Assembly (NCBI GenBank): GCA_038204465.1
Contig: JBBRCX010000108.1
Location: 1 to 14,964, forward strand
DNA from: JBBRCX01 sp038204465
GTDB taxonomy: Bacteria > Planctomycetota > Phycisphaerae > Tepidisphaerales > Tepidisphaeraceae
Reading direction: 5' to 3'
Length of the DNA stretch: 14,964 bases
Each line of letters begins with the position of its first letter. The stretch's first letter is position 1. Positions 1 to 7,243 of the stretch are shown piece after piece. Position numbers and translations under genes: made by a program. The notes under the pieces were generated by a model that did not search any database, had not been told where the DNA came from, and was given only the letters and a program-made list of their open reading frames with translations.

Positions 1-1
1 C

Positions 2-722
2 CACATGCGCTACACGCCGGAGATCGAGACGGCGCGGAAGATGGTGGCGGACGGCGCGGTGGGCGAGGTTTTGGAGCTTCGCGGCAGCGGCAAGGAAGAC
101 GTGCGCGGCGGCGGGGAAGACCTGATGCTTTTGGGTTCGCACATCCTGGACATGACCCGCGTGTTTCTCGGGAAGCCGGGGTTTTGCTTCGCGCGGGTGA
201 TCGCGGAAGGGCGGTCGGCGGAGGCACGCGACGTTCATCCCGGAGGCGAGGGGATCGGGCCGATCGCGGGCGACCGGATCGACGCGATGTATTACGGGTT
301 CGAGCGATCGGCGGCGCCGGCGTACTTCGCTTCGTTCCCAGGAGGCGGCGAACGCGGTGCGGTTCGGGCTGCGCATCCTGGGAACGAAGGGGGCGATTGC
401 CCTGCAGCCGGTGGTGGGGAACCAGCTGTATTTCGCGGACGATCCGCGCTGGGGGCGCGACGGCGGATTCAAGCAGGTGGCTGTGCCGGCGGACGAGGCG
501 GCGCAGCGCCTGCCGGGCGCGCATTGGATCCGCCACGTCAACATTCGCATCGCCAACGACATGATCGCGGCGATTGAGGAAGAGCGAGAGCCGCGATGCA
601 ACATCGACGATGCGATCTGGACGCTGGAGATGATCCTCGCGGTGTATGAATCGCACCGGGCGGGGAAACCGGTGAAGCTGCCGCTGGCCTCGCGCGAGCA
701 TCCGCTGTCGCGGTGGGCATAA
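2..722 (+). pseudogene. Gfo/Idh/MocA-family oxidoreductase, 3' part, frameshifted
   Basis: This is the C-terminal portion of an NAD(P)-dependent Gfo/Idh/MocA oxidoreductase; the N-terminal Rossmann part lies outside the window. The segment HMRYTPEIETARKMVADG followed by GEVLELRG is the usual helix and strand after the Rossmann fold. GGEDLMLLGSHILDM, with its conserved His, is the substrate-side helix, and the end (GKPVKLPLASREHPL) is a normal family C-terminus. The reading frame changes near 337-339: the upstream frame reads to YFASF, and removing one C of the CCC run joins it to QEAANAVRFGLRILGTKG, which continues to the TAA at 720-722. The break is therefore a single-base insertion in otherwise well-preserved coding sequence. 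It may be a recent pseudogene or a sequence error. Substrate cannot be told; relatives act on sugars or cyclitols. Confidence 0.85.
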
Positions 723-880
723 CGAGCAACGCGTGCGCGCGCTTCAGGGAAGAGCGGAGGCTGAAGGTGCGGGCGCTCTTACGGGGATCGGTTGAACGAT
801 CTGGCGGCGGGCGGGGGTGAGGCGCGCGAGCAATTCCTCGGAGGGATGGTAGCCCATGCGCGAACGCCCCCAACAAACGA

Positions 881-911
881 CAACGGGCGGGCGCGGCGCG
901 CCTGCCCGTTG
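881..911 (-). terminator. Strong stem-loop, probable terminator of the minus-strand gene
   Basis: The arms CAACGGGCGGGCGC (881-894) and GCGCCTGCCCGTTG (898-911) pair over 14 positions, with one G-T wobble and a 3-nt loop GGC. Read on the minus strand, the hairpin is followed by TCGTTTGTTG, a modest T-rich tail, and lies 45 nt beyond the stop of the histone-like gene. There is no T tract on the plus side, although the stem could also stop transcription coming from the oxidoreductase gene. Nothing else is recognisable in the 722-955 gap. Confidence 0.6.
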
Positions 912-955
912 ATAAGAGCATTGAAGACACGCGCCGATGGCGCGTGCCCATGAGT

Positions 956-1417
956 TCAGGAGTTGCCGGAGGACGTTTCGGAGTCGGAATGTTCTTCGTG
1001 GCTGACGGCGGCCTGGATCGTGCCGACGATGGCGCCCGCGGTGCCAGCGGCGATCTTGGCGGCGGTCTCGGCGACGTTGCCGGCCTTCTCGCCGAAAGTG
1101 TTGGCTTCGCGTTTGACCTTGCTCATCACGCGTTTCGCCTGCGCGGGAGCGCGCTTGATGGCGCGGCGGGTGGCGGAAACCACCTTCTTACCGGTTTTCA
1201 TGGCGGAGCCGACGCGCCGAGCCATGGTTCCTTTACGCTTTGAACTGCTCTTTCGTCCGTTGGATGAACGTTTGGCGGGGGAGGAGCGCTTGGAGGTCGC
1301 GCCTTTGCGCCGCCCACCGGAGGAGGCGCCGCGAGCGGACTTGCCAGCAGAGCGGGACTTTGCGCGGGAAGCGGAACTGCTTGAAGCTCGTGATCCGGAC
1401 CTTCGTGACTTAGCCAT
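956..1417 (-). CDS. Histone H1-like Lys/Arg/Ser/Ala-rich protein
   Basis: A 153-aa very basic protein. Residues 1-105 are built almost only of Lys, Arg, Ser, Ala and Gly with repeated SSG/KRSS patterns, as in the lysine-rich tails of bacterial histone H1-like (HC1/HC2-type) nucleoid proteins. Residues 117-138 (KIAAGTAGAIVGTIQAAV) form a Gly/Ala-rich helix resembling a glycine zipper, and the last 14 residues are acidic and Ser-rich. The start is supported by AAGGAG at 1422-1427, four bases upstream of the ATG. It is divergent from the FHA gene, and an AT-rich GATAAAAAT at 1438-1446 (minus strand) could belong to its promoter. Probable role: DNA or RNA compaction. The helix could instead mediate self-association or membrane contact. 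Function is inferred from composition only. Confidence 0.75.
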   Translation of the reverse strand: MAKSRRSGSRASSSSASRAKSRSAGKSARGASSGGRRKGATSKRSSPAKRSSNGRKSSSKRKGTMARRVGSAMKTGKKVVSATRRAIKRAPAQAKRVMSKVKREANTFGEKAGNVAETAAKIAAGTAGAIVGTIQAAVSHEEHSDSETSSGNS

Positions 1418-1546
1418 GAGGCTCCTTTCGTGAGCGCATTTTTATCAAACGCATGTCGAGGCGGCGAAAAAGTCTGGCGGCTCTCCACCGTTGGAGCGTG
1501 GCCGCGATCGCCTCGCGGAAACTTATGAGAGGTGACCTCGTCGGAG

Positions 1547-1552
1547 TATACT
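1547..1552 (+). promoter_or_regulatory. Candidate -10 box for the FHA gene
   Basis: TATACT matches five of six positions of a sigma-70 -10 hexamer. The best -35 candidate (TTATGA, 1523-1528, 18 bp spacing) is weak. If used, transcription would begin near 1559, leaving just the GAGGAG site before the GTG at 1574. That would exclude the alternative GTG at 1532. Confidence 0.25.
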
Positions 1553-1558
1553 GCGCGC

Positions 1559-1564
1559 GAGGAG
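1559..1564 (+). promoter_or_regulatory. RBS that decides the FHA gene start
   Basis: GAGGAG lies nine bases upstream of the GTG at 1574. The alternative in-frame GTG at 1532 has only GAGAG directly abutting it, with no workable spacing. The protein from 1574 begins right at the first FHA strand (VQIRL). Confidence 0.55.
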
Positions 1565-1573
1565 ATCAAGGCA

Positions 1574-2923
1574 GTGCAGATCCGGTTAAGTCATGCGCTG
1601 GGGGGCCGGACGATGGACCTGGCAGCGCGTCCGGCGGATCGGGCGATCGTGGTGGGGCGCTGGGCGCAGGCGGACGTGCAGGTCCCCTCGGCCAACGTAG
1701 CGCCCCGCCAATGCGTGCTGTTTGTGCACGAGAATCGTTGGGTTATCCAGGAAGCGGGAGGGGCGAAGGGGACGTTTGTCAATGGCAGTCCGCTGGAGGG
1801 GCCGGCGTATCTTCGCAACGGCGACGTGGTGACGCTGGGGCGGGAATCCCAGGCGCCAACGCTGATGATCGAGCCTGGGGGGCGCGTGGGCGAGGACGTG
1901 ATGGTGAACGCGCCGGCGGGGGCTTGGGCGATGGAAGCGCCGGCGGCGCAGGAGGTGAACGAGGCGCATGCCGGGGAAGACGCTTCCGCTGATGCCAATG
2001 CAGCCGGATCGGAGTATATACCGCCGGCGGCGGAGGAGTGGGAACGAAGCCCCTCCTCAGTGGCTCCGCGCCCGATCGTGCGTGTGCCGCGCTCATCGAA
2101 TTCGGCGACGACGATAGGCATCGCGGCGGCGTGCGTAGCGTTGCTTGGATGCCTCGTGGCATATAAGTACGAGGCGATCGCGACGTTCGTCGGCCGCCGG
2201 CCGGCGGCGGGCGAGCGGAAGAACGAGAACCCGCCGGTCGTCACAATTTTGCCAGCGATCGTGCCGAAGGCTCAGGTGGTGATGCCGACCACTGCCGCCG
2301 CGCCGCCAAGGCCCGCGCCGCCACGGGCAACTACCGTTCCGCGAGTCGAGGCGCCGGCGACGGCGCCCGTTCTTGCGAGCCCGCCGGCTACGGAGCCGAG
2401 CGCGGCGCCGAGCATTTTCAGCATGGGGCACGGCGCGGAGAAGACGAGCCCGAAGGCTGAGCCGCAGACCCGCGCATTGGTGCAGAGCACATGGTCGCAG
2501 GTTGAAGCGGCTGATGTGGCCGGCGACCCGGCGGGGGCGCTGTTGATTTACGATCGGTATAGCCGGGAGCATCCGCGGGAGTTCGTGGCGCAGGTGCGGC
2601 GGCTGAGCGATGACGCGATGAGCCGTCTCTGGAGGGAGCGGCTGGAATCCCTTGCGAAACGGCGCAACGCGCTGGGCGCGACGCTTTCAAATATCGCGGA
2701 GGGGTCGGATGAGAAGCCGAAGCTCGAGGAAGAGCTGAAGGACGTCGAAGGCAAGCTGGCCAACGAGCTGGGCTACACCGCCGAAACGCTACCTAACATC
2801 GACGATGCGGCGCAGATGCAGCGGCTGAACGAGACGCGCGATCCGCAGACGTATGCGGAGTGGCGCGGCAAAGTGCTGAATTCATTGCGGACGAAAGGGC
2901 GGCTGCCGTGGGAGGAGAAGTAG
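1574..2923 (+). CDS. FHA-domain, single-pass membrane protein
   Basis: About 449 aa from the GTG at 1574; an in-frame GTG at 1532 would add 14 residues. Residues 1-105 are a forkhead-associated domain, a phospho-Thr binding module: VVGR (G28-R29), Ser39, GTFVNG with N70, and NGDVVTLG. The usual conserved His of the SxxH motif is replaced (VAPRQC), so phosphopeptide binding may be altered. An acidic, Ala-rich linker leads to one TM segment at about 179-197 (TIGIAAACVALLGCLVAY), then a Pro/Ala-rich stretch and a helical, charged C-terminal domain (about 300-446) containing a TPR-like helix pair. The FHA side should be cytoplasmic and the C-terminal domain outside. It converges on a kinase gene 12 bp downstream, and a second kinase lies beyond. 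Likely a receptor for Ser/Thr-kinase output; the ligand is unknown. Confidence 0.85.
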   Translation: MQIRLSHALGGRTMDLAARPADRAIVVGRWAQADVQVPSANVAPRQCVLFVHENRWVIQEAGGAKGTFVNGSPLEGPAYLRNGDVVTLGRESQAPTLMIEPGGRVGEDVMVNAPAGAWAMEAPAAQEVNEAHAGEDASADANAAGSEYIPPAAEEWERSPSSVAPRPIVRVPRSSNSATTIGIAAACVALLGCLVAYKYEAIATFVGRRPAAGERKNENPPVVTILPAIVPKAQVVMPTTAAAPPRPAPPRATTVPRVEAPATAPVLASPPATEPSAAPSIFSMGHGAEKTSPKAEPQTRALVQSTWSQVEAADVAGDPAGALLIYDRYSREHPREFVAQVRRLSDDAMSRLWRERLESLAKRRNALGATLSNIAEGSDEKPKLEEELKDVEGKLANELGYTAETLPNIDDAAQMQRLNETRDPQTYAEWRGKVLNSLRTKGRLPWEEK

Positions 2924-2935
2924 CGCAAAGTGCAT

Positions 2936-3706
2936 TCACCACTGGAGGGTCTCGAGATGGCGCTGAATGTCGCTGGCGCTTTGGAAGCGGCCGAGGATGA
3001 GTGAGTCCTTCAGGCCGCGGATGATGTCTTTCACCACGCGCGGCTGACGGCTGTAATACCTGCGGCCGCCGACGAGGGTGTGGAAGACCTGCACGAGATT
3101 CAACACGTCCTTATGGATTTTGTCGCGCGTCGGGCGGCCCAGGTCGAAGAAGTCGAGCAGCTTCAAATCGAAATCGATTCCCTGACGGCGGATCATGATG
3201 TTGTCGTCGTGGATGTCGCCGTGGTATTCACCGCGAGCGTGGATGGGGGAAATGCCCTTCACGAGGACATAGAGCACGTGCAGGGCTTCGAAAGTGCTGA
3301 GCTGCTGATTGGGTTGTGAGGCGAGGAATTCGCTGAGCTTCTGTCCCTCGACGAGTTCGCTGATCACCACGATCACTTTTCGCCGCTGCACGTAGGCGAT
3401 CTCCTGGTGGTGATACTGCATGAGGATCGGACAGTGGCGCAGGGCGTCGAGCTTGCGCGCGTAGCTGATGGCGGCCTTTCCGGTGGGGTCGCGGTGGGGA
3501 TAGTAGAATTTGGCGGCCCGGCGGATGCCGGTGTTTCGCTCGACGATGGCGTAAACCTCCCCTTCCCAGCCGCTGCCGAGCGGCCTTTCGATGAGGTATT
3601 TCCCCGCTACGCTGCGCCCGGGCGGGAAGTCGAATCGCTTCACTTTGCTCGAGCGGTACATCGGCGTCATCTTCAGGGGCGCCGGGAGTTGCGTCAACGC
3701 GGTCAT
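2936..3706 (-). CDS. Divergent Ser/Thr protein kinase-like protein
   Basis: A 256-aa single-domain kinase. Visible elements are the glycine loop GSGWEGEVY (44-52), an AAKFY strand with the ATP-anchoring Lys66, catalytic loop HGDIHDDN (162-169, D164 and N169), and the metal site as DFFDLG (185-190) in place of DFG. HGD in place of HRD, and HDDN in place of KPxN, are closer to small-molecule or atypical kinases than to the Hanks type. No APE motif is clear and the C-lobe is short. No membrane segment or sensor domain is visible, so it should be cytoplasmic. The start is uncertain: no good RBS precedes 3706, and Met13 or Met16 are alternatives. It converges with the FHA gene and is divergent from the 3807-9143 cluster, sharing a 100-bp intergenic space. 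Activity is plausible because the Lys, Asp, Asn and Asp residues remain. Confidence 0.85.
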   Translation of the reverse strand: MTALTQLPAPLKMTPMYRSSKVKRFDFPPGRSVAGKYLIERPLGSGWEGEVYAIVERNTGIRRAAKFYYPHRDPTGKAAISYARKLDALRHCPILMQYHHQEIAYVQRRKVIVVISELVEGQKLSEFLASQPNQQLSTFEALHVLYVLVKGISPIHARGEYHGDIHDDNIMIRRQGIDFDLKLLDFFDLGRPTRDKIHKDVLNLVQVFHTLVGGRRYYSRQPRVVKDIIRGLKDSLILGRFQSASDIQRHLETLQW

Positions 3707-3763
3707 CAGGAGGCGGTTCTAACCTGTGTCAGGGGCAGGAGATGTTAGGAAACGGAGGTAGTT

Positions 3764-3769
3764 TATAAC
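3764..3769 (+). promoter_or_regulatory. Candidate -10 box for the 3807-9143 cluster
   Basis: TATAAC (five of six -10 positions) is AT-rich in otherwise GC-rich DNA and lies 37 bp before the first ATG of the cluster. No convincing -35 sits at normal spacing; TTAGGA at 3745-3750 is too close. Offered because it is the only -10-like element in the divergent gap. Confidence 0.25.
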
Positions 3770-3806
3770 GCCGGGGAGGAGGCGGCGCCGGTAGAATCCG
3801 GAGCCG

Positions 3807-4199
3807 ATGGAGTTCCTGAAGAGTGTTGGTGGGAAGATCGTCGGCGGAGCAGTGGTGCTTGCGGTGATCGCGGCGGGCATTTCGTGGTGGACCGCCGATC
3901 CCGCGACGCGCCACATGCTGCTTGGCGGCGCGGGGAGAATCGTGAGTTGGTTCGGGATCGTGCTGCTGGTGCCGTGGGTGAGTTTCTTCGTGATCGGCAG
4001 AGTGGCGCGGCTGGAGAGCAACAGTGCGAGCGCGATTCTCGTCGGAGGGATCACGCTGATCGAGGCAGTCGTGCTGGCGTGGTTATTCGAGTGGAGAATC
4101 GCGGGCGCGACGGCGTGGGTTTTCTTCGTCGCGGCGGTGCTGCTGGCAGGCGTGTATAATCTGTTCACGTGCGACTGGCTTGCGGAGAAGGCGGGATAG
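3807..4199 (+). CDS. Small four-TM membrane protein, first gene of the cluster
   Basis: A 130-aa hydrophobic protein with four predicted membrane helices at about 11-29, 43-64, 76-94 and 99-120, short loops, and no motif I recognise. The charged N-terminus MEFLKSVGGK resembles an amphipathic anchor. CGGAG at 3799-3803 sits close before the ATG. The gene ends 38 bp before the kinase gene on the same strand and appears to head the cluster, since the gene upstream of it points the other way. Possible roles are a membrane platform or a kinase partner, but that is guesswork from position. It should be an inner-membrane protein. Confidence 0.7.
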   Translation: MEFLKSVGGKIVGGAVVLAVIAAGISWWTADPATRHMLLGGAGRIVSWFGIVLLVPWVSFFVIGRVARLESNSASAILVGGITLIEAVVLAWLFEWRIAGATAWVFFVAAVLLAGVYNLFTCDWLAEKAG

Positions 4200-4225
4200 C
4201 CGCCGCCAGGGCGCGGCGAGCGGAC

Positions 4226-4231
4226 GGAGGT
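4226..4231 (+). promoter_or_regulatory. RBS that decides the kinase start
   Basis: GGAGGT lies six bases before the ATG at 4238, the strongest Shine-Dalgarno match in the window. The frame is open upstream to 4169, overlapping the previous gene, but the kinase fold begins just after 4238. Confidence 0.7.
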
Positions 4232-4237
4232 GGATCG

Positions 4238-5308
4238 ATGCCACAGGCGAATCAAAGGGTTGGCGAGTATGTGCTGCTGGACCGGATCGCCGGGGGCACG
4301 TTCGGCGAGGTTTGGCGCGCGCAGCACCATGTGTGGAGCGACCAGCTTGCCGCGGTGAAGATCCCGACGGACCCGCAGTATCTGCGCAATCTGCAGCGCG
4401 AGGGCGTCGCCATCCACGGGCTGGTGCACCCGAATATCGTGCGGGCGATCGCTTTCGATCCGTATGCCGATCCCGCGTACCTGGCGATGGAATACGTTCC
4501 GGGCACGAGCCTGCGGCCGCTGATTCAGCAGCGGAAACTTTCGACGCCGGATGCGGTGGCGATTCTCCGGCAGGTGTTGTCGGCCCTGAGTTACGCGCAT
4601 GGGCGCAAGCTGATCCACCGCGACATCAAGCCCGAGAACGTTTTGATCCACGAGCGCGCGTTCCGCGATGGGTTCGCGGCTGAAGGGGCTGTGAAGCTGA
4701 CCGACTTTGGCCTGGGCCGCTCCACCGCGACCGGCGGAACCTCGATCGCCTACTCGGCGTCGCTGGACGATGCGGCGGGGCGGGAGATCGCGGGAACGTT
4801 GGACTACATGGCTCCCGAGCAGCGAAGCGGCGGGGAGCTGGACGCCCGCGCGGACCTGTACGCGTGCGGAGTCGTTCTCTACGAGATGCTGACGGGCGAG
4901 CGGCCGGCGGGGACGGACCTGCCGAGCGACCTCAATCCGCAGGTACCGAAGGGGCTGGACGAAGCGTTTCGGCGGTCTTATGCACGGCTCGATAAGCGCT
5001 ATTCCTCGGCGGACGAATTCCTGGCGGCGATCGCGCCGGCAATTCCGAGAGTTCCGCCGCTGCCGGCGCCGCGCGTGCTGCCGCCTCCGGTGGTGGCGGT
5101 TCCGTCGTCGTTCGCGGGCGGGGGAAGACATTCCTGCCCGCAGTGCCGCCAACAGGTGGAATCGAGCGACCAGTTCTGCATGCACTGCGGCGTGCAGCTG
5201 GTGGAGAACGTGCGGCGCTGTCCGCAGTGCGGCGCCTACCCCGACGGATCGGACGAGTTTTGCATCTTCTGCGGCCAGGCGCTGTTGATGAACCTGACGG
5301 CAGTGTAG
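4238..5308 (+). CDS. Ser/Thr protein kinase with two C-terminal zinc ribbons
   Basis: A 356-aa Hanks-type kinase. Motifs in order: glycine loop AGGTFGEVW (18-26), AVKIP with Lys41, HRDIKPEN (127-134), DFGLG (156-160), APEQ (192-195) and DLYACGVVLYEMLTGERP (206-223). All catalytic residues are present, so it should be active. The activation loop between DFG and APE is rich in Ser/Thr, including likely autophosphorylation sites. A Pro-rich linker (269-290) leads to two zinc ribbons with CxxC pairs at C300/C303 with C314/C317 and C328/C331 with C342/C345. There is no TM helix, unlike PknB-type kinases, so it is probably cytoplasmic and recruited by its ribbons or by the neighbouring membrane proteins. 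The next gene also ends in a zinc ribbon, 12 bp downstream. Substrates are unknown; the cluster's coiled-coil proteins are natural candidates. Confidence 0.95.
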   Translation: MPQANQRVGEYVLLDRIAGGTFGEVWRAQHHVWSDQLAAVKIPTDPQYLRNLQREGVAIHGLVHPNIVRAIAFDPYADPAYLAMEYVPGTSLRPLIQQRKLSTPDAVAILRQVLSALSYAHGRKLIHRDIKPENVLIHERAFRDGFAAEGAVKLTDFGLGRSTATGGTSIAYSASLDDAAGREIAGTLDYMAPEQRSGGELDARADLYACGVVLYEMLTGERPAGTDLPSDLNPQVPKGLDEAFRRSYARLDKRYSSADEFLAAIAPAIPRVPPLPAPRVLPPPVVAVPSSFAGGGRHSCPQCRQQVESSDQFCMHCGVQLVENVRRCPQCGAYPDGSDEFCIFCGQALLMNLTAV

Positions 5309-5320
5309 AAGGGCGGGAAC

Positions 5321-5605
5321 ATGTCGGCAATTTCAGGGATCCTCATCTTCATCGCGATCATCATCGTCACCGGCATTCTCTTCGCGGGCTGGGTGTTCGT
5401 GATGATCGTGCGCGGGTTGACGCGGCTGATCTTCGGTCCGCCGAAGCCCGCCATGCCGATGCATCCGGCGCCCGGAATGGTGCTTTGCCGATACGAGCTG
5501 TGCCATGCGAACAACGTGCCCGAGGCGCGCTTCTGCAGGCGCTGCGGGCGCGAGATCGCGCTGGCGCAGGATCATCCCTTGGCGCGCCGCGCTAACGTAG
5601 CCTGA
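5321..5605 (+). CDS. N-terminal TM anchor with a zinc-ribbon-like tail
   Basis: A 94-aa protein. One long hydrophobic helix spans about 5-30 (ISGILIFIAIIIVTGILF onward), followed by an amphipathic basic segment (RGLTRLIF), a Pro/Met linker and a Cys cluster C56, C61, C72, C75 ending FCRRCGREI, which reads as a zinc ribbon with an enlarged first knuckle (Cx4C). It starts 12 bp after the kinase stop and ends 7 bp before the next small gene. The GGGCGGG upstream is only a weak ribosome site. Topology would put the zinc ribbon in the cytoplasm if the short N-terminus is outside. It may be a membrane partner for the kinase or the coiled-coil proteins; no known family is recognised. Confidence 0.8.
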   Translation: MSAISGILIFIAIIIVTGILFAGWVFVMIVRGLTRLIFGPPKPAMPMHPAPGMVLCRYELCHANNVPEARFCRRCGREIALAQDHPLARRANVA

Positions 5606-5612
5606 CGAAGCG

Positions 5613-5753
5613 ATGAAGGAACTGTATACCATCCTCTGCGTCGCGGGTTGGGCGTGGTGCGCGGCGGCGCTGGCTTACCTTGCAGTGAGGCTGCGGCGGG
5701 GATCGAAGCGGCGCGATGGAACCGTGAGTTCTGAACCTGACAGCGCGGCATGA
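5613..5753 (+). CDS. 46-aa single-TM mini-protein
   Basis: Short gene reading MKELYTILCVAGWAWCAA onward: a Trp/Ala-rich membrane helix at about 5-25, then a basic stretch (RLRRGSKRR) and a polar tail. It begins 7 bp after the preceding stop, and its stop overlaps the next start as ATGA at 5750-5753, so its translation is probably coupled to that of the 496-aa protein. The positive-inside rule puts the C-terminus in the cytoplasm. Its tight fit between two genes is the main evidence that it is real; no family is recognised. It is one of three such mini-proteins in the cluster. Confidence 0.65.
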   Translation: MKELYTILCVAGWAWCAAALAYLAVRLRRGSKRRDGTVSSEPDSAA

Positions 5754-7240
5754 AATCAAACGCAGATCCCATCCTCCACCGCGAGCGCGAGCAGCAGCTC
5801 ATGCAGCACGTCGTACGGCTGCTGGAGGACGATCGCCTGCGTGTCGACACCACGCTGGGGAGCCGGCCGATCAAGTCGCTGCTCCGCGACGTGGAACGGA
5901 CCGACCGAGGCGTTGAGCTCAAGCGCCTGATGAGCGAGATGGGAATGCCTGACCGCGACCTGCAGAACCGCATGCCGACCGGTCAGGCGATCGAGGTGCT
6001 GCTGTCGCGCAAGAGCATGTGGATCTTTCGCAAGGCGGTGGGACGGCTGCGGGTGATGTGCGTTTCGCCGGTCCGCGAACTGCTCAAAGGTGAAGAGGCG
6101 AAGCCGATGGCGACCTCGGAACTGAACAAGGTGCTCGGGTCGCTGCCGCCTTCGGCGGGCGGGATTCCGTCGACCCTGGTCATTATGTCGACAAGCGGGT
6201 TCACACGGGAGGCGCATGAGGTGGCGGACCGCCGGGCTGACCGTACGGTGATTTTGGTGGCGCCGAATGAGGCGGGCGGGTGGTCGGTCACGGGTCCGAC
6301 TCAGACCAAGGCGCTGGCGGACCTGTTCGACCCGGAAGCTTACCAGCAGAAACGCCAGCGGCTGATCGATCACCTCGAGGCCAACAAGACGGAGCTGACC
6401 GCGAGCGGGCTGGCGGCCGACCGTGTAGCGGCGCGGACGCAGTTGTCGCCGCAGTTCGTGGAGGCGGAGTTGAAGGCCTACGCGAAGGAGAATCCGGGCC
6501 TTGTCGCCAAGCGGCTGGATGGCCGCGTGGTCATGTTTCGCGAGGGCGCCGGACCGGCGGCGAATGCCGCCTCGGGAGGTTCTTCGATGCCATTGCTGGA
6601 TCGCATGCGGGCGCTGTTTGCGCGAAAAGGTGAAACCGAAAAGAAGATCGCGTTCCTGTCGGAGCGTCGCACGGCGCTGTCGCAGCAGCGCGACCGGGCG
6701 TACGAGGAGATGGGGACGCTGGAGCAGCAGGAAGAATCGCTGCGCCGGCAGTTCAAGGATGCGGGCGGGACGATCACCAAGCGACGGGTCACCAGTCAGC
6801 TCCTGCAGCTGCGCAAGGACGTGGACCGGCGGCAGCAGCTATTGGCGGTGCTGAACCAGCAGATCGACGTGGTGAGCACGCACCTGCACAACCTGGGGCT
6901 GGTGCAGCAGGGCAAGAGCGCACAGCTGCCGGACGCGGAGGAGATGACGGCGGACGCGGTGAAGGCGGAGGAGATGCTGGCGGAACTCGAGGCGAACACG
7001 GAGCTGGCGGGAACCGCGGGCGCGATCGCGCAGACCGGAATGAGCGAAGAGGAGCAGGCGCTTTTCGACGAGCTGGAGCGTGAATCGGGCGGCGGCGCAA
7101 CAAGCGCGACTGCGGAAGGCGCCGCGAGCGAGCCTGAGGCCCCGAAGAGCGCTGCGCCGCCGCAACCGTCAGGGCCGTCGCCAGCGCAGCGGGCGTCATC
7201 TGGCGCGCGGCAACGGCGCGGCGAGGCGGAGCCCGGTTAG
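5750..7240 (+). CDS. Winged-helix plus Snf7/ESCRT-III-like coiled-coil protein
   Basis: A 496-aa soluble protein. Residues 1-135 are a helical region. Residues 139-180 hold a strand-helix-strand unit (STLVIMSTSGFTREA, then VILVAP and GGWSV) that loosely recalls the core of Mrr-like or Rossmann-like folds, without visible catalytic residues. Residues 215-268 look like a winged helix (LTASGLAADRVAART, then LSPQFVEAELKAYA and a wing RLDGRVVMF). Residues 280-445 resemble an Snf7 (ESCRT-III) domain: MPLLDRMRALFARKGETEKK, two long basic helices with the KRR turn at 344-346, then an acidic helix (PDAEEMTADAVKAEEMLAEL) and a terminal SEEEQALFDELERE, which mimics the Snf7 end (DExELExELxxL). A disordered Pro/Ala tail follows. 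The start overlaps the previous gene's stop. The resemblance was read by eye; a plain coiled-coil protein is the alternative. Confidence 0.8.
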   Translation: MKSNADPILHREREQQLMQHVVRLLEDDRLRVDTTLGSRPIKSLLRDVERTDRGVELKRLMSEMGMPDRDLQNRMPTGQAIEVLLSRKSMWIFRKAVGRLRVMCVSPVRELLKGEEAKPMATSELNKVLGSLPPSAGGIPSTLVIMSTSGFTREAHEVADRRADRTVILVAPNEAGGWSVTGPTQTKALADLFDPEAYQQKRQRLIDHLEANKTELTASGLAADRVAARTQLSPQFVEAELKAYAKENPGLVAKRLDGRVVMFREGAGPAANAASGGSSMPLLDRMRALFARKGETEKKIAFLSERRTALSQQRDRAYEEMGTLEQQEESLRRQFKDAGGTITKRRVTSQLLQLRKDVDRRQQLLAVLNQQIDVVSTHLHNLGLVQQGKSAQLPDAEEMTADAVKAEEMLAELEANTELAGTAGAIAQTGMSEEEQALFDELERESGGGATSATAEGAASEPEAPKSAAPPQPSGPSPAQRASSGARQRRGEAEPG

Positions 7241-7243
7241 GCG

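Noticed and set aside
3719..5185. A 488-codon minus-strand open frame antisense to the 4-TM protein and kinase genes
   Set aside because: Arg/Pro-rich composition without any domain; it mirrors the high-GC coding frame of a clear kinase. A shadow frame.
5750..6300. PD-(D/E)xK nuclease in the N-terminal part of the 496-aa protein (GVELKR plus the STSGFT strand)
   Set aside because: The needed acidic residue spacing is not present, and the ELK lies in a helical region. Only the strand-helix-strand unit resembles Mrr-like folds.
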